DNA from: Ligustrum vulgare
Taxonomy: Eukaryota > Streptophyta > Magnoliopsida > Lamiales > Oleaceae
Direction: 5' to 3'
Length of the DNA: 64,000 bases
Assembly (NCBI GenBank): GCA_963555705.1
Contig: OY743172.1
Span: 17,793,446 to 17,857,445 of the forward strand
Part shown: in pieces, positions 1 through 12,145 of the stretch
How the letters are laid out: every line of letters begins with the position of its first letter
Numbering within the stretch: position 1 is the stretch's first letter
The notes under the pieces: generated by a model
Database searches by the model: none
What the model was told of the DNA's origin: nothing
The model's input: the letters and a program-made list of their open reading frames with translations, nothing else
Program-made: the position numbers and the translations under genes

Positions 1-383
1 AGCATTCCCAAATCAAATTTTTTTAATTTTTCCATAACTTTATGTTATTTTTTTAAATTTATTTGTAGCTTTTGAACTCCAGTATGATTTCTTTACATAC
101 TTTACTTATTTTTAAATGAGATTTGATAAGAATATGAACCATAATAATGCCAGCAAAATTATGAATTTTTCCATAAATATGAATTTTTTCCATTCAAATT
201 GTATCATCTCATATGTTTCATTTGTTTTGTAATTTTTTATATTTATACTTATACCAAAGCATTCCCAAATCGATTTTTTTCAATTTTTCCATAACTTTAT
301 GTTATTATTATTATTTTTTAATTTCTTTGTAACTTTTGAACCCCAGTATGATTTCTTTACGTACTTTACTTATTGTTAAATGA
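1..383 (+). repeat. Pair of about 120 bp direct repeats
   Basis: Bases 1-119 recur at 257-383 with small indels; both copies begin AGCATTCCCAAATC and end TTAAATGAG. The period is 256 bp and the spacer is AT-rich. This is probably part of the Helitron-like element whose 3' end is at 759. No coding sequence is seen. Confidence 0.7.
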
Positions 384-392
384 GTCCTTTTT

Positions 393-431
<39 letters not shown>

Positions 432-730
432 GAGCAGCTGTTTGTATAGCTTACTCAAGTTTATTGTGTTCTCTTTATTTTTTATGAGTAATGTTTATTC
501 AGTTCTATCTAAATTAATTAACAAAGGTTTGATAAAAATAAAATTCAATTTAAAGAAGTGTTTCTTAATTTACATTGAATTTTGCTATTGATTATCTTTC
601 CGTTTCTTCATATTCCATAATATAAAAAATTAACTATTTTTGTTATATATTTCTCACATTTTCATTAATGATTGAATATATTAAATTATTTATTTATTTA
701 TTGCTTAATTAATAATTACAATATTTTTTT

Positions 731-759
731 ACGTGCAACTCACGGGTGCGAATACTAGT
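731..759 (+). mobile_element. Helitron-like 3' terminus
   Basis: A GC-rich hairpin-like stretch (ACGTGCAACTCACGGGTGCG) in AT-rich DNA is followed within 9 bases by CTAGT. That fits the Helitron 3' signature of a short hairpin just before CTRRT. The same motif recurs four more times in this window (1345, 22330, 27955, 59566). The 5' end of the element was not identified. Confidence 0.5.
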
Positions 760-1344
760 AGTAAGTAATATTAATTGACTATTTAATATTCAGTTTGTAC
801 AAGATTCAGATTTAAAATAATCAAATTAAATGCAAATTTTTAAATAGTTGTGTTTTCCAACTCCTGAAATTTCTTGGTTTGCCTTCCCCTTCTGAAAATC
901 AATTACATTTTTTTTTTAAATTCGTAAAAAAAAAAAAAAAAAAACTTTATCAATATCAAACAATTTTTATTTTTATTTTTTATTTTTTATTTTATTTTTG
1001 TGAAAAGTAGAAAACAAAGGAGGATGAAATAAGATCGTTCATCGATCTTTTTTTCTTTTTGCTTTAATAAAACTCTAAGTGTATATCACAAATATATCTA
1101 TGTTTTACTTATTACAAATTCTATTTAAATGTAGTTTTGTTTTCCCATTTTAAGCTTTAAATAAATTTAAATTACAATATTTAAAGATATTTTCTGGAAC
1201 GGTAAACATACGAACCATAAAAAAAATTAAGATATGTGTAATTGTAAATTTTTTGTAATTAATTTTCTTCTTTCGTTTCTAATTTTTAATTAAATATTTA
1301 TTTCATATATTAACATATAAATTCGATATAGGAGTAATAAATGA

Positions 1345-1369
1345 TTGTGCATCGCACGGGAATACTAGT
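1345..1369 (+). mobile_element. Helitron-like 3' terminus, second copy
   Basis: GTGCATCGCAC forms a short stem and is followed by GGGAATACTAGT, then T. This is the same arrangement as at 731-759 and in the same orientation, so two related elements end here 610 bp apart. Bases 760-1344 between them are AT-rich and hold no coding sequence. Confidence 0.5.
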
Positions 1370-1924
1370 TAACATACAATAATTAAGCACCTGCTTAGTA
1401 AAAATGATTCGTTTATAAACATAGAATCTGTTGTTCTCGAGGTTGAAAAGTGATTTTGAAAAATGTATAGTTAAAAATGATTTAGGAAAATATGTTGTTT
1501 ATGAACTTGTTTATAAATATTTTTATTCTTCTAAAATTTTATATTCATTTCCACCTCGATAACGCTAAATGAAACTCTTTCATATTCCATCAGTCATTCT
1601 CTCGCTTCCATTCTATTCAGACTTGTATTAAATACGATTCCAACTTATAAAAGGGGCTATAAGGGAAAAACATTTTTCAAACAATTTTTATATACATCTT
1701 CGCTCATCACGCTTCCAAATAATCATCATTCCAAATTGATTCATTCTTTTAAAACTTCCAATTCATCTTCCCTGTCATGACGCAAAATGGAACCCTTTCA
1801 TATTTCGTTAATCATTCTTCTGCTCACATTTCATTCAAACTTGTATTATATATGATTTCATTATTATAGAATTTGTAAATGAACGATGAGACGAGATGTG
1901 AAAATCAAAAGAAATCTAAAGTTG
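1370..1924. other. AT-rich stretch with a diverged duplication
   Basis: No gene is seen. A block at about 1551-1660 (ending in TTGTATTAAATACGATTCCA) is repeated with divergence at about 1766-1866. Confidence 0.5.
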
Positions 1925-1929
1925 AGATG

Positions 1930-3426
1930 TGGTGCGCGTCGCGATGCACCAAGAATTAATTAAATTTTCTTACTTGTCAAAACTCAAATTTAAATGTGAT
2001 AGCGGAAGCAAGGATCGATCTCACAAGGAACGTGAACTAATTTAATGCCAGGTCAATTAGAATTATAAGGGGGGTTTTGAGTTGAAAATTGCAATTAATC
2101 TAAATAATCAAATAAAGATGTAAAATAGCTGGAATAAAAATCAAATAATAAAGAATCATAGTTCTCAGGTTCGGTTGTGCCCTATCATAATATTGTCATT
2201 CCCCAAGCAACGCATGTACTATTTCCTTTGTTTTATTTATCACCCGGAATAATCAAAAAGCTCTAATTAATTCAATTCTTCCTTAATAATAATCAATTAG
2301 AATTAGTTCTCCAATCAATTTAGAGTGAATGAACAACCTAGAATAAGCTCCCTAGATTTAATGCATTAACTATGTGAAAACAAGAAGAATTAGGTGAACT
2401 AAATTATCAATTACATATGCTCGAATTGATTAATATTCTAGATTGAATTTTCATATGGAAATATAAAATTACCAATTGCTACTATGATTTGGATAACAAG
2501 ACAAATATGAATTCAATTACCCAAATTAGCAAACATCAACACAATAATTAAAAGACAATGCCTTAATCAATTAATACATTGTCTTGACGAAATTAATGTT
2601 CATGAGAAATCCAATAAATAAAACATAAAAACAAGAACTACGTTACGAGTTTGAGGAATGAATAATAAAATAATATGAACACAACGTCCCCCTTGAACTA
2701 GGTTGAAAAGACTAGCCACGCATTGCCATGAAGAATTCCCCAAAAATATTGTCTTGATTCACCTTGATTTTGCCCAGATTTTCTTCTCTTCAAACCTTGA
2801 TATTGGTGGCTCTCAAAATAATTCTCCTCCCTCTCTTTGGTACTGAATTGCTCCTTTTATAGAGCCCAAATTCGTGCCCTAGCTTAGCCAAAAAGAAATA
2901 CCAAAGATAGAGTTTAAGTTGAATTAGGAAACAATTTTCCTTTTTTTTCGGGCTTAAGTCACGGCCGTAATATAAGGAGTTACGGTCGTAACTCACTTTC
3001 TGTTCAATTTCTACGCAATTGATTCACTTCTTACGGCCGTGACTTTGCATTCAATACGGCCGTAACATCCTTCAACATTTTCTCACGACCGTGACTTCTT
3101 CACAATACGGCCGTGACTAACAACTTGTTACGGCCGTGAGAAACTTCCAATACGGCCGTAACTTGGTTTCTGCAGATTTTCGTGATTTTTGTTCAATCAA
3201 CTGCTTACGGCCGTGACTTTCATGTTGCGGCCGTGACTTATTTACATGTCAGGTCCTCGAACTTCCTTTTTACGTGTTTTTTGGTCCTTTTCCCTTCTTT
3301 TCTTGTCATTTGCGATCCTACACAATATAAAACATAAAATGCATTAAGCAATACTTAATTAGGATCAAACTAACAGTAATTCGAGGCAACAAGTAAAGAA
3401 ATAAAGTGCTAGTAAAGCACTTATCA
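1930..3426 (-). repeat. 3' LTR, full length (1497 bp)
   Basis: On the minus strand it starts TGATAAGTGC (3426) and ends in CA (1930). A minus-strand TATA box (CTATAAAAGG) lies near 2856-2863. The 3' end of the LTR, near 1930-1953, can form a GGTGC..GCACC stem. It matches 3879-4869 almost base for base over about 990 bp. Confidence 0.85.
2958..3240 (-). promoter_or_regulatory. Array of ACGGCCGT palindromes in LTR U3
   Basis: About ten copies of TTACGGCCGTGAC or close variants (core CGGCCG) occur every 20-50 bp in an otherwise AT-rich LTR. They lie upstream of the TATA box at about 2860. A role as repeated transcription-factor sites or an enhancer is inferred from position; the repetition and palindromy are seen directly. 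Confidence 0.6.
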
Positions 3427-3441
3427 AATCCCCCCACACTT
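3427..3441 (-). other. Polypurine tract next to 3' LTR
   Basis: On the minus strand AAGTGTGGGGGGATT lies directly before the TGATAAGTGC start of the 3' LTR. This is where the plus-strand primer of an LTR retrotransposon belongs, and it fixes the element's orientation. The remaining internal sequence, to about 3878, has no recognisable coding domain. Confidence 0.75.
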
Positions 3442-3878
3442 GAACCATTGTTCTCCTCGAATAATGATAGAAAAGAACTAAAGCACGACTCGAATGAACA
3501 TGTTAGACTTTTAAATCTGGAAAGTCAAGGTCACAACCCACTTATTTTTAGCACGAAAATAAAATTGCATAATCGGAGTGTGTTAGTGTGTGTAAGAGAT
3601 GCATCACCCAATATTCTCCGAACAAAAAATGAAAATTGATACCCCAATGTGGATTATATCCTTTCACCTCTCGTGAGTTCTCTCTGAATTTATCAATTCC
3701 CCATAAAAATGTAAGTTTTGACTAATTCAAGTAAATGCCAACAGATTAGTGTGGTTTATCACATGGTAAAAATTTAGTCAATACACAATTTCAGATCAAA
3801 ATGGCACAAAATATAGACCAAGCAATTCAAACCACTCATAAGTACATGTAATGGGAGCCAACACTCTCACCGGATATC

Positions 3879-4869
3879 TCTAGATTGAATTTTCATATGG
3901 AAATATAAAATTACCAATTGCTACTATGATTTGGATAACAAGACAAATACGAATCCAATTACCCAAATTAGCAAACATCAACACAATAATTAAAAGACAA
4001 GGCCTTAATCAATTAATACATTGTCTTGACGAAATTAATGTTCATGAGAAATCCAATAAATAAAACATAAAAACAAGAACTACGTTACGAGTTTGAGGAA
4101 TGAATAATAAAATAATATGAACACAACGTCCCCCTTGAACTAGGTTGAGAAGACTAGCCACGCATTGCCATGAAGAATTCCCCAAAAATATTGTCTTGAT
4201 TCACCTTGATTTTGCCCAAAATTTCTTCTCTTCAAACCTTGATATTGGTGGCTCTCAAAATAATTCTCCTCCCTCTCTTTGGTACTGAATTGCTCCTTTT
4301 ATAGAGCCCAAATTTGTGCCCTAGCTTAGCCAAAAAGAAATACCAAAGATAGAGTTTAAGTTGAATTAGGAAACAATTTTCCTTTTTTTTTCGGGCTTAA
4401 GTCACGGCCGTAATATAAGGAGTTACGGCCGTAACTCACTTTCTGTTCAATTTCTACGCAATTGATTCACTTCTTACGGCCGTGACTTTACATTCAATAC
4501 AGCCGTAACATCCTTCAACATTTTCTCACGACCGTGACTTCTTCACAATACGGCCGTGACTAACAACTTGTTACGGCCGTGAGAAACTTCCAATACGGTC
4601 GTAACTTGGTTTCTGCAGATTTTCGTGATTTTTTTTCAATCAACTGCTTACGGCCGTGACTTTCATGTTGCGGCCGTGACTTATTTACATGCCAGGTCCT
4701 CGAACTTCATTTTTACGTGCTTTTTGGTCATTTTTCCTTCTTTTCTTGTCATTTGCGATCCTACACAATATAAAACATAAAATGCATTAAGCAATACTTA
4801 ATTAGGATCAAACTAACAGTAATTCGAGGCAAAAAGTAAAGAAATAAAGTGCTAGTAAAGCACTTATCA
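3879..4869 (-). repeat. 5' LTR, truncated (991 bp)
   Basis: Matches 2437-3426 of the 3' LTR at near identity, including the palindrome array (about 4400-4684) and TATA box (about 4300). It lacks the last 507 bp of the LTR. The deletion junction falls at a short shared TCTAGA, suggesting a microhomology-mediated deletion that removed the LTR end and almost all of the body. Confidence 0.8.
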
Positions 4870-5454
4870 AGATGATTTGGGAGGATTGAATACTGTGATG
4901 CATCGCTGTATTTATGTAAGTAAAAGAGGGTGAATAATTGGTGCTCGAGAGTATTACTAGTATTCCACCATGTACTTCGCACATCTTATGTACGCGATAA
5001 AAAAACTTACACTTTGTATTTCCTGTTGGAAATATGGTGTAGGAGAATGAATAAAATGATAAAAAACAACAAGAATTGATGAAGGAAATATAAGGCTCGA
5101 ACACGTGAAACACGTTGTCCTCAAACTATATTTGCGCCCACCGGGATCAAGTTTGCTTTTGGAATTATTGCAAATAGGTTTGAAGGATTAATCAAGTCTT
5201 TCCTTCAAGTTCAAATAAAGCAAAATAAGAACTTGAAACAAAAACAAGAACACTAAAATTGGAATGAAGAAATGGAATAATTTGGATATCAATCTTGATT
5301 CAAAATTGTTAAAAAGTTTTTTGGTATGAAGAAGAATCACTTATTTATATATATCCAAACACCAATCACGAATTGGTGCCATATTTCCATGAAAAGGTGG
5401 AATGTTTCTCCAAAAGGTGCCAAATTCAAATAATTAACGGTCAAAATTTTATAT

Positions 5455-5570
5455 CGTGCGACCGCATGGTTGAACCATCGTGCGGTCGCACGGTTCTACC
5501 CAAAAACTCCACGTCAAAAACGACGTGTAGTCGCACGATTTTTGTACCGTGCGGCCGCGCGGTTATAAAT
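5455..5570 (-). promoter_or_regulatory. CG-rich palindrome cluster in LTR U3
   Basis: Contains GTGCGACCGCATGG, CGTGCGGTCGCACGG, TAGTCGCACG and CGTGCGGCCGCGCGG. It lies about 100 bp upstream of the minus-strand TATA box of this solo LTR, the same arrangement as in other LTRs of the window. Confidence 0.55.
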
Positions 5571-5636
5571 TTGATGTCACATTTGATTTTTCATTTCCAT
5601 TTCTTTTCAAAAATCATTCCTTTATTTATCATTAAT

Positions 5637-5747
<111 letters not shown>

Positions 5748-5756
5748 AACATTTCC

Positions 5757-6842
5757 TATGTAATGAAATATAAAATGAAAATTATTAAAATCATCATATT
5801 ATAAAAATATAATTATAACTCATTGAATATAAAGTATAATAACTAATACATTATTATTTACGATATATAGTATTAAGATATATTAAGGAGTATTAATACT
5901 AAATCATGTTAGGCACAATCTTTTTAAACTCTTATGATCGTGTCGAATTAATTATTATTACTAATTTCAATTTTAGTTGTGAAAATAATTATTTATATGA
6001 AAATTACTCGATTGGTTATTTGTTTATTAATTTATGAGTAAATTTCTTAATATGCATTTTCAATTTTCTCAATTAAGTGTACATCATGACTTCTATAGAA
6101 AAACGAAAATTTGAGAAGACATTGAAAATGTGTTTGAACCATAGAAATATTTTTATTTTTTTGTCAGTTTTGAACAAGCGGAATTTCTTTTTCATTTAAT
6201 AAGGATTTAAATAAGGTTTTTTATTAGATTTTGATGGAAGATGATGAATTTCTGTGATTAAAGATTTGTAGGTTGCATAAAATATTTGGTTGAAAATAAT
6301 TGTCTACTTTAATTTAAATTAAAACCTGGATTAAAACCAACACCAAACGGGGGCTTAACTACGTTAATCATATAAGTGAAGGTTGAATACTTATTTATCT
6401 ATAAAAATGTTTTAATAACTTATCTATATAATAATAGTGATGATAGTGATAATGTGCTTCTTGGATTTTTTATGCCCTCTAGCTATTTCAATATACTATT
6501 AACAAATTAGAATGAAACTTTCAAATGGGGTAAGCACTATTTTAGTTATGATATTGAGATTTTTATCATTGAAAGATCGTGGATATGTGATAAATATTCT
6601 ATTTTTTTTTTTTTTATCATTTTCTCAATATTCTTCTTAGTGAGTCAGTGACTTAGTCCATCTCCTTAATATTATCTTGATTAAATGTGTTTTTTTTCCT
6701 TTTGTTTACAAAATAAGTATCATTTAGTTCAATTTTTTATCTGGTGTAAAGTTGTAATAAGTACATGCTTGATTTACTTTTACAATCATTTTTAAGATAT
6801 TATATCATAAGTACATGCTTGATTTACTTTTACAATTTTATA
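5757..6842. other. AT-rich intergenic sequence
   Basis: No gene, RNA or bounded element is seen. It holds homopolymer runs and a 29-base direct repeat (ATAAGTACATGCTTGATTTA..., at about 6756 and 6807). Confidence 0.5.
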
Positions 6843-7018
6843 TAGACTGGACGAAATTGCTATATTGTCAGAAGTGGGCAACGTTATGTTACCCACCCAT
6901 CAATGAAAACGAGCCAAGTGTTCAAGTGTCTGATTTCAGACACTTGGCTCGTTCTCATTGATGGGTGGACAACATAACGTTACCCACTTCTGGCAACAGA
7001 GCGGACCTGATAGACTGA
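6843..7018. mobile_element. Fold-back MITE / long hairpin
   Basis: Two arms face each other: CAGAAGTGGGCAACGTTATG (from 6869) and CATAACGTTACCCACTTCTG (to 6992), continuing through CATCAATGA and GAGCCAAGTG to a 3-base loop near 6931. The core pairs over about 55 bp with few mismatches and one 8-base insertion in the left arm. Weaker complementarity extends to TAGACTGG and TGATAGACT at the outer ends. Small hairpin transposon is most likely; a small-RNA hairpin precursor is possible. Confidence 0.65.
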
Positions 7019-7355
7019 ATAACTGTTTTGGTTTAATATATTTTTTGAAAACAAAAATAAAATAACACAAAATATAAATTCTTTTGTCATATCATATAGC
7101 GTTCAAAGCAAGTTTAGAAAACTAGTTTACCTAAACATACCACAAAATGATGATTGCATCAAAAAATGGCTCGATATATAGAGTTAGATGTAATTTTGGG
7201 TCGATTAAGTTCATGCTTGACCTCTATTTTTAAAAATTAATAATTATTTTTCAAATTTATGTTAATCATATATACATTTCATAGAATCTACAACTTTTCA
7301 TTTTTGTACATTTTTGCAAGTTTTACTAAAAATATGTTTTAGCTAAACTAAATAA

Positions 7356-7557
7356 CCTTGTTTGGTAAAATTTTGTTTATAACCGGTGATGTATCAATAT
7401 CTAATTGGTCAATTTTGTAGAAAAGTCAAAAATAATGATTGATAATTTTTTACCATTCAAAAGTGTTGACTTTTCAGATAAATAGTCCAATTTAATGTTG
7501 ACACCTGTTTATTTATAAACAAAATTTATAAACAAATGTTTATCAAGCTGAGGCTTA
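7356..7557. mobile_element. MITE, hAT-like
   Basis: Ends CCTTGTTTGGTAAAATTTTG and, inverted, TAAGCCTCAGCTTGATAAAC, with GTTTATAA inside both. It belongs to the many TTTGGTAAA...TTTACCAAA-type elements in this window. No TSD was resolved. Confidence 0.45.
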
Positions 7558-7776
7558 AATATCTATAAACGAAAGGCAAGGATGGGTTCCTTAAAACCAA
7601 TACGAAAAAATAATAATAATTAAGATTGAAGCATGTTTATACATTTAAAAAAAAAAAAAAAAGATTTCATATTTATAGATTTTTTCCCCTCTTTCTTACT
7701 TCCCTTTTTTTTTTTTTTTTATCAATTGTCTCTCACTCTCCGAAATTCTGAGTCTGTTTGATAATGTGATTTTTAG

Positions 7777-7819
<43 letters not shown>

Positions 7820-8795
7820 AATGCATGGTTTAAAAGTGTTTGAAAAATCAAAAATTGTGGGCTTGACTAAGAATTGATGATTGAGATTGAGTTTGAAAAA
7901 TTGAGATGAAAAAATTTTCGTTACCAAAAAGGCTCTAAATCAAAATATTTTTCCTCTTAGAGTATCTCCAATTCATTCCATGGATTGGAGAAAAAATCTT
8001 GAACGTTAGGAAATAGACGAAATATGTTAAAAATACATCTCCAATGTATAATGTGGGATTACAATGTTAAGCTAACGTAACTTCAACAAAATAGACAATG
8101 TGTAGTTCTCCGTCTATATATATCTAAACGCTCCATGAAATATGATGAGTCAACATTATTTTTTATTATATAATTATTTAATTATTATAAATAAGAATGT
8201 TGGCCAATCAAGCTGTATGATATAACTTATTTTTATTTGAACTCTTACAGTGAGAAATCCTGTGGATATATAAGGTCCAATTTATGCGTAGTAATTAATT
8301 TTAAATTTGAATTTTTTTTTTTCACATAATCAATATTATTTAAGTGTAGAAGGAATCATTAATTGAAGAGTAAATTTTAGGCTTCTCCGTCTATTTATCC
8401 ACGTTCTCTAGAAACTCGTCTATTTCAACGACACATTAATCATAATCCACGTAATACATTGAAGATACACTTACTAGTCACCCCTTGAAACTAGTCTCCC
8501 AATTGCATGTTTTTGGTACATAAACACTTGACAGCAAATATTTTAACTCTTTTTCTTCTTTCATATAGTGTGTTTTTTATATTTTTTAAAATGAGTTTTT
8601 TGAAATGAATAGTAATTTTTAAGAGAATGAATTGTTAAGATTTAATTGAAAAGTTAAATATTGTGAACTTAATGATTGATTGAGATTGAACACCATAGAA
8701 AAAAAAGATTTTTTTTTAAAGAAATTAAACCAAACAAGGGGCACAACTCAATATTGTCTAATTCTACGTACCAAACTTATCACGAGTCTACTTTA
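7558..8795. other. Intergenic sequence 3' of the GATL gene
   Basis: No gene is seen. A run of 38 T lies at 7779-7816 and another of about 19 near 7707. The GATL 3' UTR must begin just below 8796, but no unambiguous poly(A) signal could be chosen in this AT-rich sequence. Confidence 0.5.
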
Positions 8796-9830
8796 TCACT
8801 CTTCGAAAGAATGTCCAGACGAACGATAAAGATCGTAAGGAGCCCGCAAATGATCAACGTTACATGGTTTGGTCGAGTCGAGCCTCAACCATGGCTTGCC
8901 CTTGCCACTCCAATGCAGTAGACTAATTGGTCCAGGATGCAAACTCCTACATTTTCCTTCAATGTTGTCACCTCCCAATCCATGCTGATTCCATCTATGA
9001 TCAATTGGCTCAATATTTCCAGCTAAAACAAGCAAAAATGGTGGCAAAGAACCCAATCTGTAAATTCTCTTTTGCTTTTGCACTATCATCCAATCCTCAA
9101 CTTTCTGAGTATAATCCCCTTGTCTCCATTTTTCCATATCCACAACCATTACTCCCGTGTTAAAGTAACAAGGTTGTCGTCCTTGGAACGTTTTCGCTAC
9201 CCCGGGATTCGACCAGAAGGCCTCTGTGAAGTAGCTAGTGAAATTTGCACGGCAATATTCAGGTGCAGCAACAACTTTTTCATTCAAATTTACTCCCCAA
9301 AGCTTTGCAATATCATCTAACATTACAAGATCTGAATCGAGATAGATCAGACGGTTGACATGGGATGGTAAAATATCAGCAAGATAAGTTCTTGCATAGT
9401 TTAGTGGTTGGTCTAAAGCTTGGCGAACGGATTTTGAAATTAATCCTCGAACCCTAAATGTGTCAAACCTATACATCTTCAAATTCAGGTAAGGGAAGGT
9501 GGATTTGATGCTCGAAAACACCTCGGGTTCACCTCGTACACAAAGAAAGTGGAAGAACACGTTTTCCGGGCACGTCGAATGCTGAAGAATCGATTGAACA
9601 GCAGCCATTGTTCCTCTTAGATAATTATCATCAAGGGTCATTGCCACATGAATCCTGTCTGCAGTGCATGTCTCCCCATTGCGAAAGGCGGGGGCTTCCC
9701 GGAACGCAGAGACATGATTCCGGATGATTCCATGGCGGAGGGAGGCGGCCGCGGTGGTGGTGAATAAGAGAGACAGGAGGCCAACAAGTGGAACAGAAGG
9801 AAAGCTCCAGAAGGCGGCCATCCTGCTCAT
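8796..9830 (-). CDS. Galacturonosyltransferase-like protein (GATL), GT8 family
   Basis: An intact 344-residue single-exon gene, the usual length and structure for plant GATL genes. These are GT8 glycosyltransferases of the Golgi/ER that act in pectin or xylan synthesis. A hydrophobic N-terminus (about residues 11-29) can serve as signal peptide or anchor. The GT8 start [11 protein letters not shown] is at 64-74. The metal-binding DxD lies in [11 protein letters not shown] (D165, D167), followed by [11 protein letters not shown] (221-231), [12 protein letters not shown] (278-289) and the C-terminal HWSGKGKPW (306-314). All expected catalytic motifs are present. The start is the first in-frame Met; a second Met follows at residue 4. 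A TATA box lies about 160 bp upstream. PARVUS/GATL1 is one member; the N-terminal [10 protein letters not shown] looks closer to the GATL2/GATL10 type, but the exact paralogue cannot be assigned. Its substrate is inferred from the family. Confidence 0.95.
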   Translation of the reverse strand: MSRMAAFWSFPSVPLVGLLSLLFTTTAAASLRHGIIRNHVSAFREAPAFRNGETCTADRIHVAMTLDDNYLRGTMAAVQSILQHSTCPENVFFHFLCVRGEPEVFSSIKSTFPYLNLKMYRFDTFRVRGLISKSVRQALDQPLNYARTYLADILPSHVNRLIYLDSDLVMLDDIAKLWGVNLNEKVVAAPEYCRANFTSYFTEAFWSNPGVAKTFQGRQPCYFNTGVMVVDMEKWRQGDYTQKVEDWMIVQKQKRIYRLGSLPPFLLVLAGNIEPIDHRWNQHGLGGDNIEGKCRSLHPGPISLLHWSGKGKPWLRLDSTKPCNVDHLRAPYDLYRSSGHSFEE

Positions 9831-9989
9831 TGCGTTGAATTTGAATGAGAAAATTAAGGGATAACAGCAAAAGCAGCCATTAGAGGCTGGTTAAGAGAAA
9901 GGTTAAAAAGGTTAAAAATTAATGATGTATATAAAAAAGAGAAGGAGAGAAGTTGATAAATATTGTGAGGAAGACAACGTCGGAGGATC

Positions 9990-9999
9990 TTATATATAA
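9990..9999 (-). promoter_or_regulatory. Probable TATA box of the GATL gene
   Basis: CTTATATATA on the minus strand, 160-170 bp upstream of the GATL start codon, leaving a 5' UTR of roughly 130 bp. Confidence 0.55.
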
Positions 10000-10154
10000 G
10001 ACCCGTTGCATGGTATGTATTTCATGTGTTTTCCCAAAATAACAAACTAATTTCACACTCATGCTATATGCACAAACATATTTTATTGAAAATGAATAGC
10101 GTTTGAAAGAAAATAATTGCTAAAAAATCAGCAAATAATAACAAAAGTAGGTGC

Positions 10155-10210
<56 letters not shown>
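10155..10210. repeat. (AAT)n microsatellite
   Basis: About 17 AAT units with one interruption, at the boundary between the GATL promoter and the helicase relic. Confidence 0.9.
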
Positions 10211-10945
10211 GCAGTATGTTTCAAATTTTGGAAAACCTCTTTATACACAATATCGTCATCAAATTTGTAGAGTTTTCATTGCCATCGCATATCAATATAT
10301 TTGGACCAACACGATTCGTAATTCTAGATAATGCTAGTGCTACATACCACTGCTCATGACTAATACTGGCCTTTTTAAAAATAGTTTCACATGAAAAAGT
10401 GATTGACCTTGACTCTTATTGATGGTCATAACATATAATATGACACAATCAACTAAAATTGTCTTATTTTGAACTTGAAAGGTAATCTTGCATCTGGTGA
10501 GGTCAATGACATCCTTGATATATATATTTATCTCCTTCATTGCTTCAGGACATGATTTTAGTTTCAAGAATATGATGACCAAGCTTTGTAATAATTAGGC
10601 CCCATTTGATATTGTTTAAAAAGAGTTTATTTAAATTGAATAGTAATTTTAGGAGAATGTGTCAATAAAAAGTAGGGAATCTTTTTAAGATTTATGTGTA
10701 ATATTATTATTTTATTAACAAATGTATGATTGAAAAGAAGAGAAAAAAAATGTGAATTTTTTTTTAAGCGGCTCAAACAGGGGCTTCGTCTTGTTCCATT
10801 ACATAATCGTCCAGCATGGTCAATGTTTTTCAAAAGCATTACCGGAACACCGACCTTTAGCGTCAAGTCATGTGTAAGCACACCTGAACACTTTATACCG
10901 TTCAAGAATTTCGTAGAGTAAATATCTTCAAACACATCTGTATTG
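10211..10945 (-). pseudogene. Helitron-type PIF1 helicase, C-terminal part
   Basis: Minus-strand translation in broken frames gives the C-terminal half of the SF1B helicase found in plant Helitron RepHel proteins. In order: FEDIYSTKFLNGIKCSGV, LKVGVPVMLLKNIDHAG and LCNGTR (about 10925-10790), an inserted MITE, then LGHHILETK, the motif TINKSQGQSL, PRPVL-like KRPVLVMSSG, YVAL, and ILICDGNEN (to about 10250). The stop codons and frameshifts are seen directly. The gene continues on the far side of the copia insertion at 19650. In a live Helitron this protein unwinds DNA during rolling-circle transposition; here it is dead. Confidence 0.85.
10596..10783. mobile_element. MITE inside the helicase relic
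   Basis: Inverted ends AGGCCCCATTTGA and TCAAACAGGGGCTT enclose about 185 bp of AT-rich sequence. It splits the helicase between LCNGTR and the following LGHHILETK segment. hAT-like by its ends; the TSD is not resolved. Confidence 0.6.
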
Positions 10946-10950
10946 TTTTC

Positions 10951-11593
10951 TGTTGGGTGGATTTGTGAATAGTGACGCCAAATAATGAAAATTTGTAAAT
11001 TCGTGCCGAAATTTGGACAGAGTAACGGTAAGGAAAATACGAAACAAGAAAAAGAAGAAAAGAAGGAACAATGCCGAGGCAAGAGTTGGACTCTTTGTCC
11101 TTAAGTCGAATTTGCCCCGCAACGGTGCCTACGGATAACGGCAATCGACTCCCAAGATACAACGGCAACACTTGTGTTTGAAGCACTCCAAAACACAAGT
11201 ACAACGAACCAAAATTAGGCTTATGTACTCTAAAGATGAAATGAAAAAAATCAAATCATTTGAATAAATGAATGATGAATTGATGAATGAAAAAAATAAT
11301 ACAAGCATATGGGGTCTATATATAGATGTTGGAAAGTTGTATCTCAAAAGACACATCATTTCAAATTTGTCTCTAATTGAAGAGACACAATTATTGGAAA
11401 TTATTAATTTCAAAAGTCACAATCTTTCATATGAAAAGACACATCTTTTCATTTAAATTAATTCTAGAATATTCAATAATATTCTTTTAATTTTTCAATA
11501 TTGTCACAATTTTAAGTAGCTTAATTTTCCATTCACTATTAATGGTTCCACTTAAATAATCACATAAATTGGTCAAAACCAATTTTTCCAACA
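10951..11593 (-). repeat. 3' LTR of the copia element (643 bp)
   Basis: Pairs with 18986-19644. A minus-strand TATA box (CTATATATAGA, about 11311-11325) divides a very AT-rich U3 from a GC-richer R-U5 containing CAACGGTGCC. It lacks a 16-base segment present in the other LTR. Unlike other LTRs in the window its U3 has no CpG palindromes. Confidence 0.9.
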
Positions 11594-12145
11594 ATCCCCC
11601 ACATGAATGAAAATTAATGCAAATGCAATGCGAATGAAATGCAGACTCTAACAAATGGAGTACACACGACAAGTCATAGCATCAAGATAGGTAGCTTGTG
11701 GCCTTGAACCTTCTTTAGTTGAATACAATCGGATTTACTAGGCTAGTTGGTAAACGCGATGTCTTGAACCATCCAGCCGTTCGTGTAAAACCAAACAACT
11801 GTACCAACACCATGACTCATGTAACCTATTCGGTTCTCATGGTTGAGTCCATTTTGGCCCTGGACTACTCTTGGTTTCATAAGTGCTCTTAAGAGAATTA
11901 AGCCTCAAATTCTCGTAGAAGCGGCCCCACTTCACACTTATATAGGTGATCTCATACCTATCTTAAGGTTATTAATCATTAAAAGTATATATGTATACTT
12001 ATCCTTATACACATTTTACATAGCACTTTAAATTTTAGGAATGGGTATAAGTGCTTTATTCTGAATCATTTATGACTTAGTTGTCCCATTGAACCAAGAT
12101 CTTGGGATCTCCAATCTACAAGGTTCGGTTTTCGTCATAGTAATT

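Larger units (their letters stand above)
1925..4874 (-). mobile_element. Internally deleted LTR retrotransposon with TSD
   Basis: The element occupies 1930-4869 and is flanked by a perfect 5-bp duplication, AGATG (1925-1929 and 4870-4874). Read on the minus strand it has a truncated 5' LTR (4869 to 3879), about 450 bp of internal sequence, a polypurine tract and a full 3' LTR (3426 to 1930). LTRs starting TGATAAGTGC are common in large plant Ty3/gypsy-type elements, but no coding domain remains, so the superfamily is inferred. The near identity of the two LTR segments points to a young insertion that lost its body by deletion. Confidence 0.85.

Noticed and set aside
2958..3240. Palindromic ACGGCCGT repeats as a CRISPR-like array.
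   Set aside because: Spacing is irregular, spacers recur in the second LTR copy, and the array lies in a retrotransposon LTR of a plant genome.
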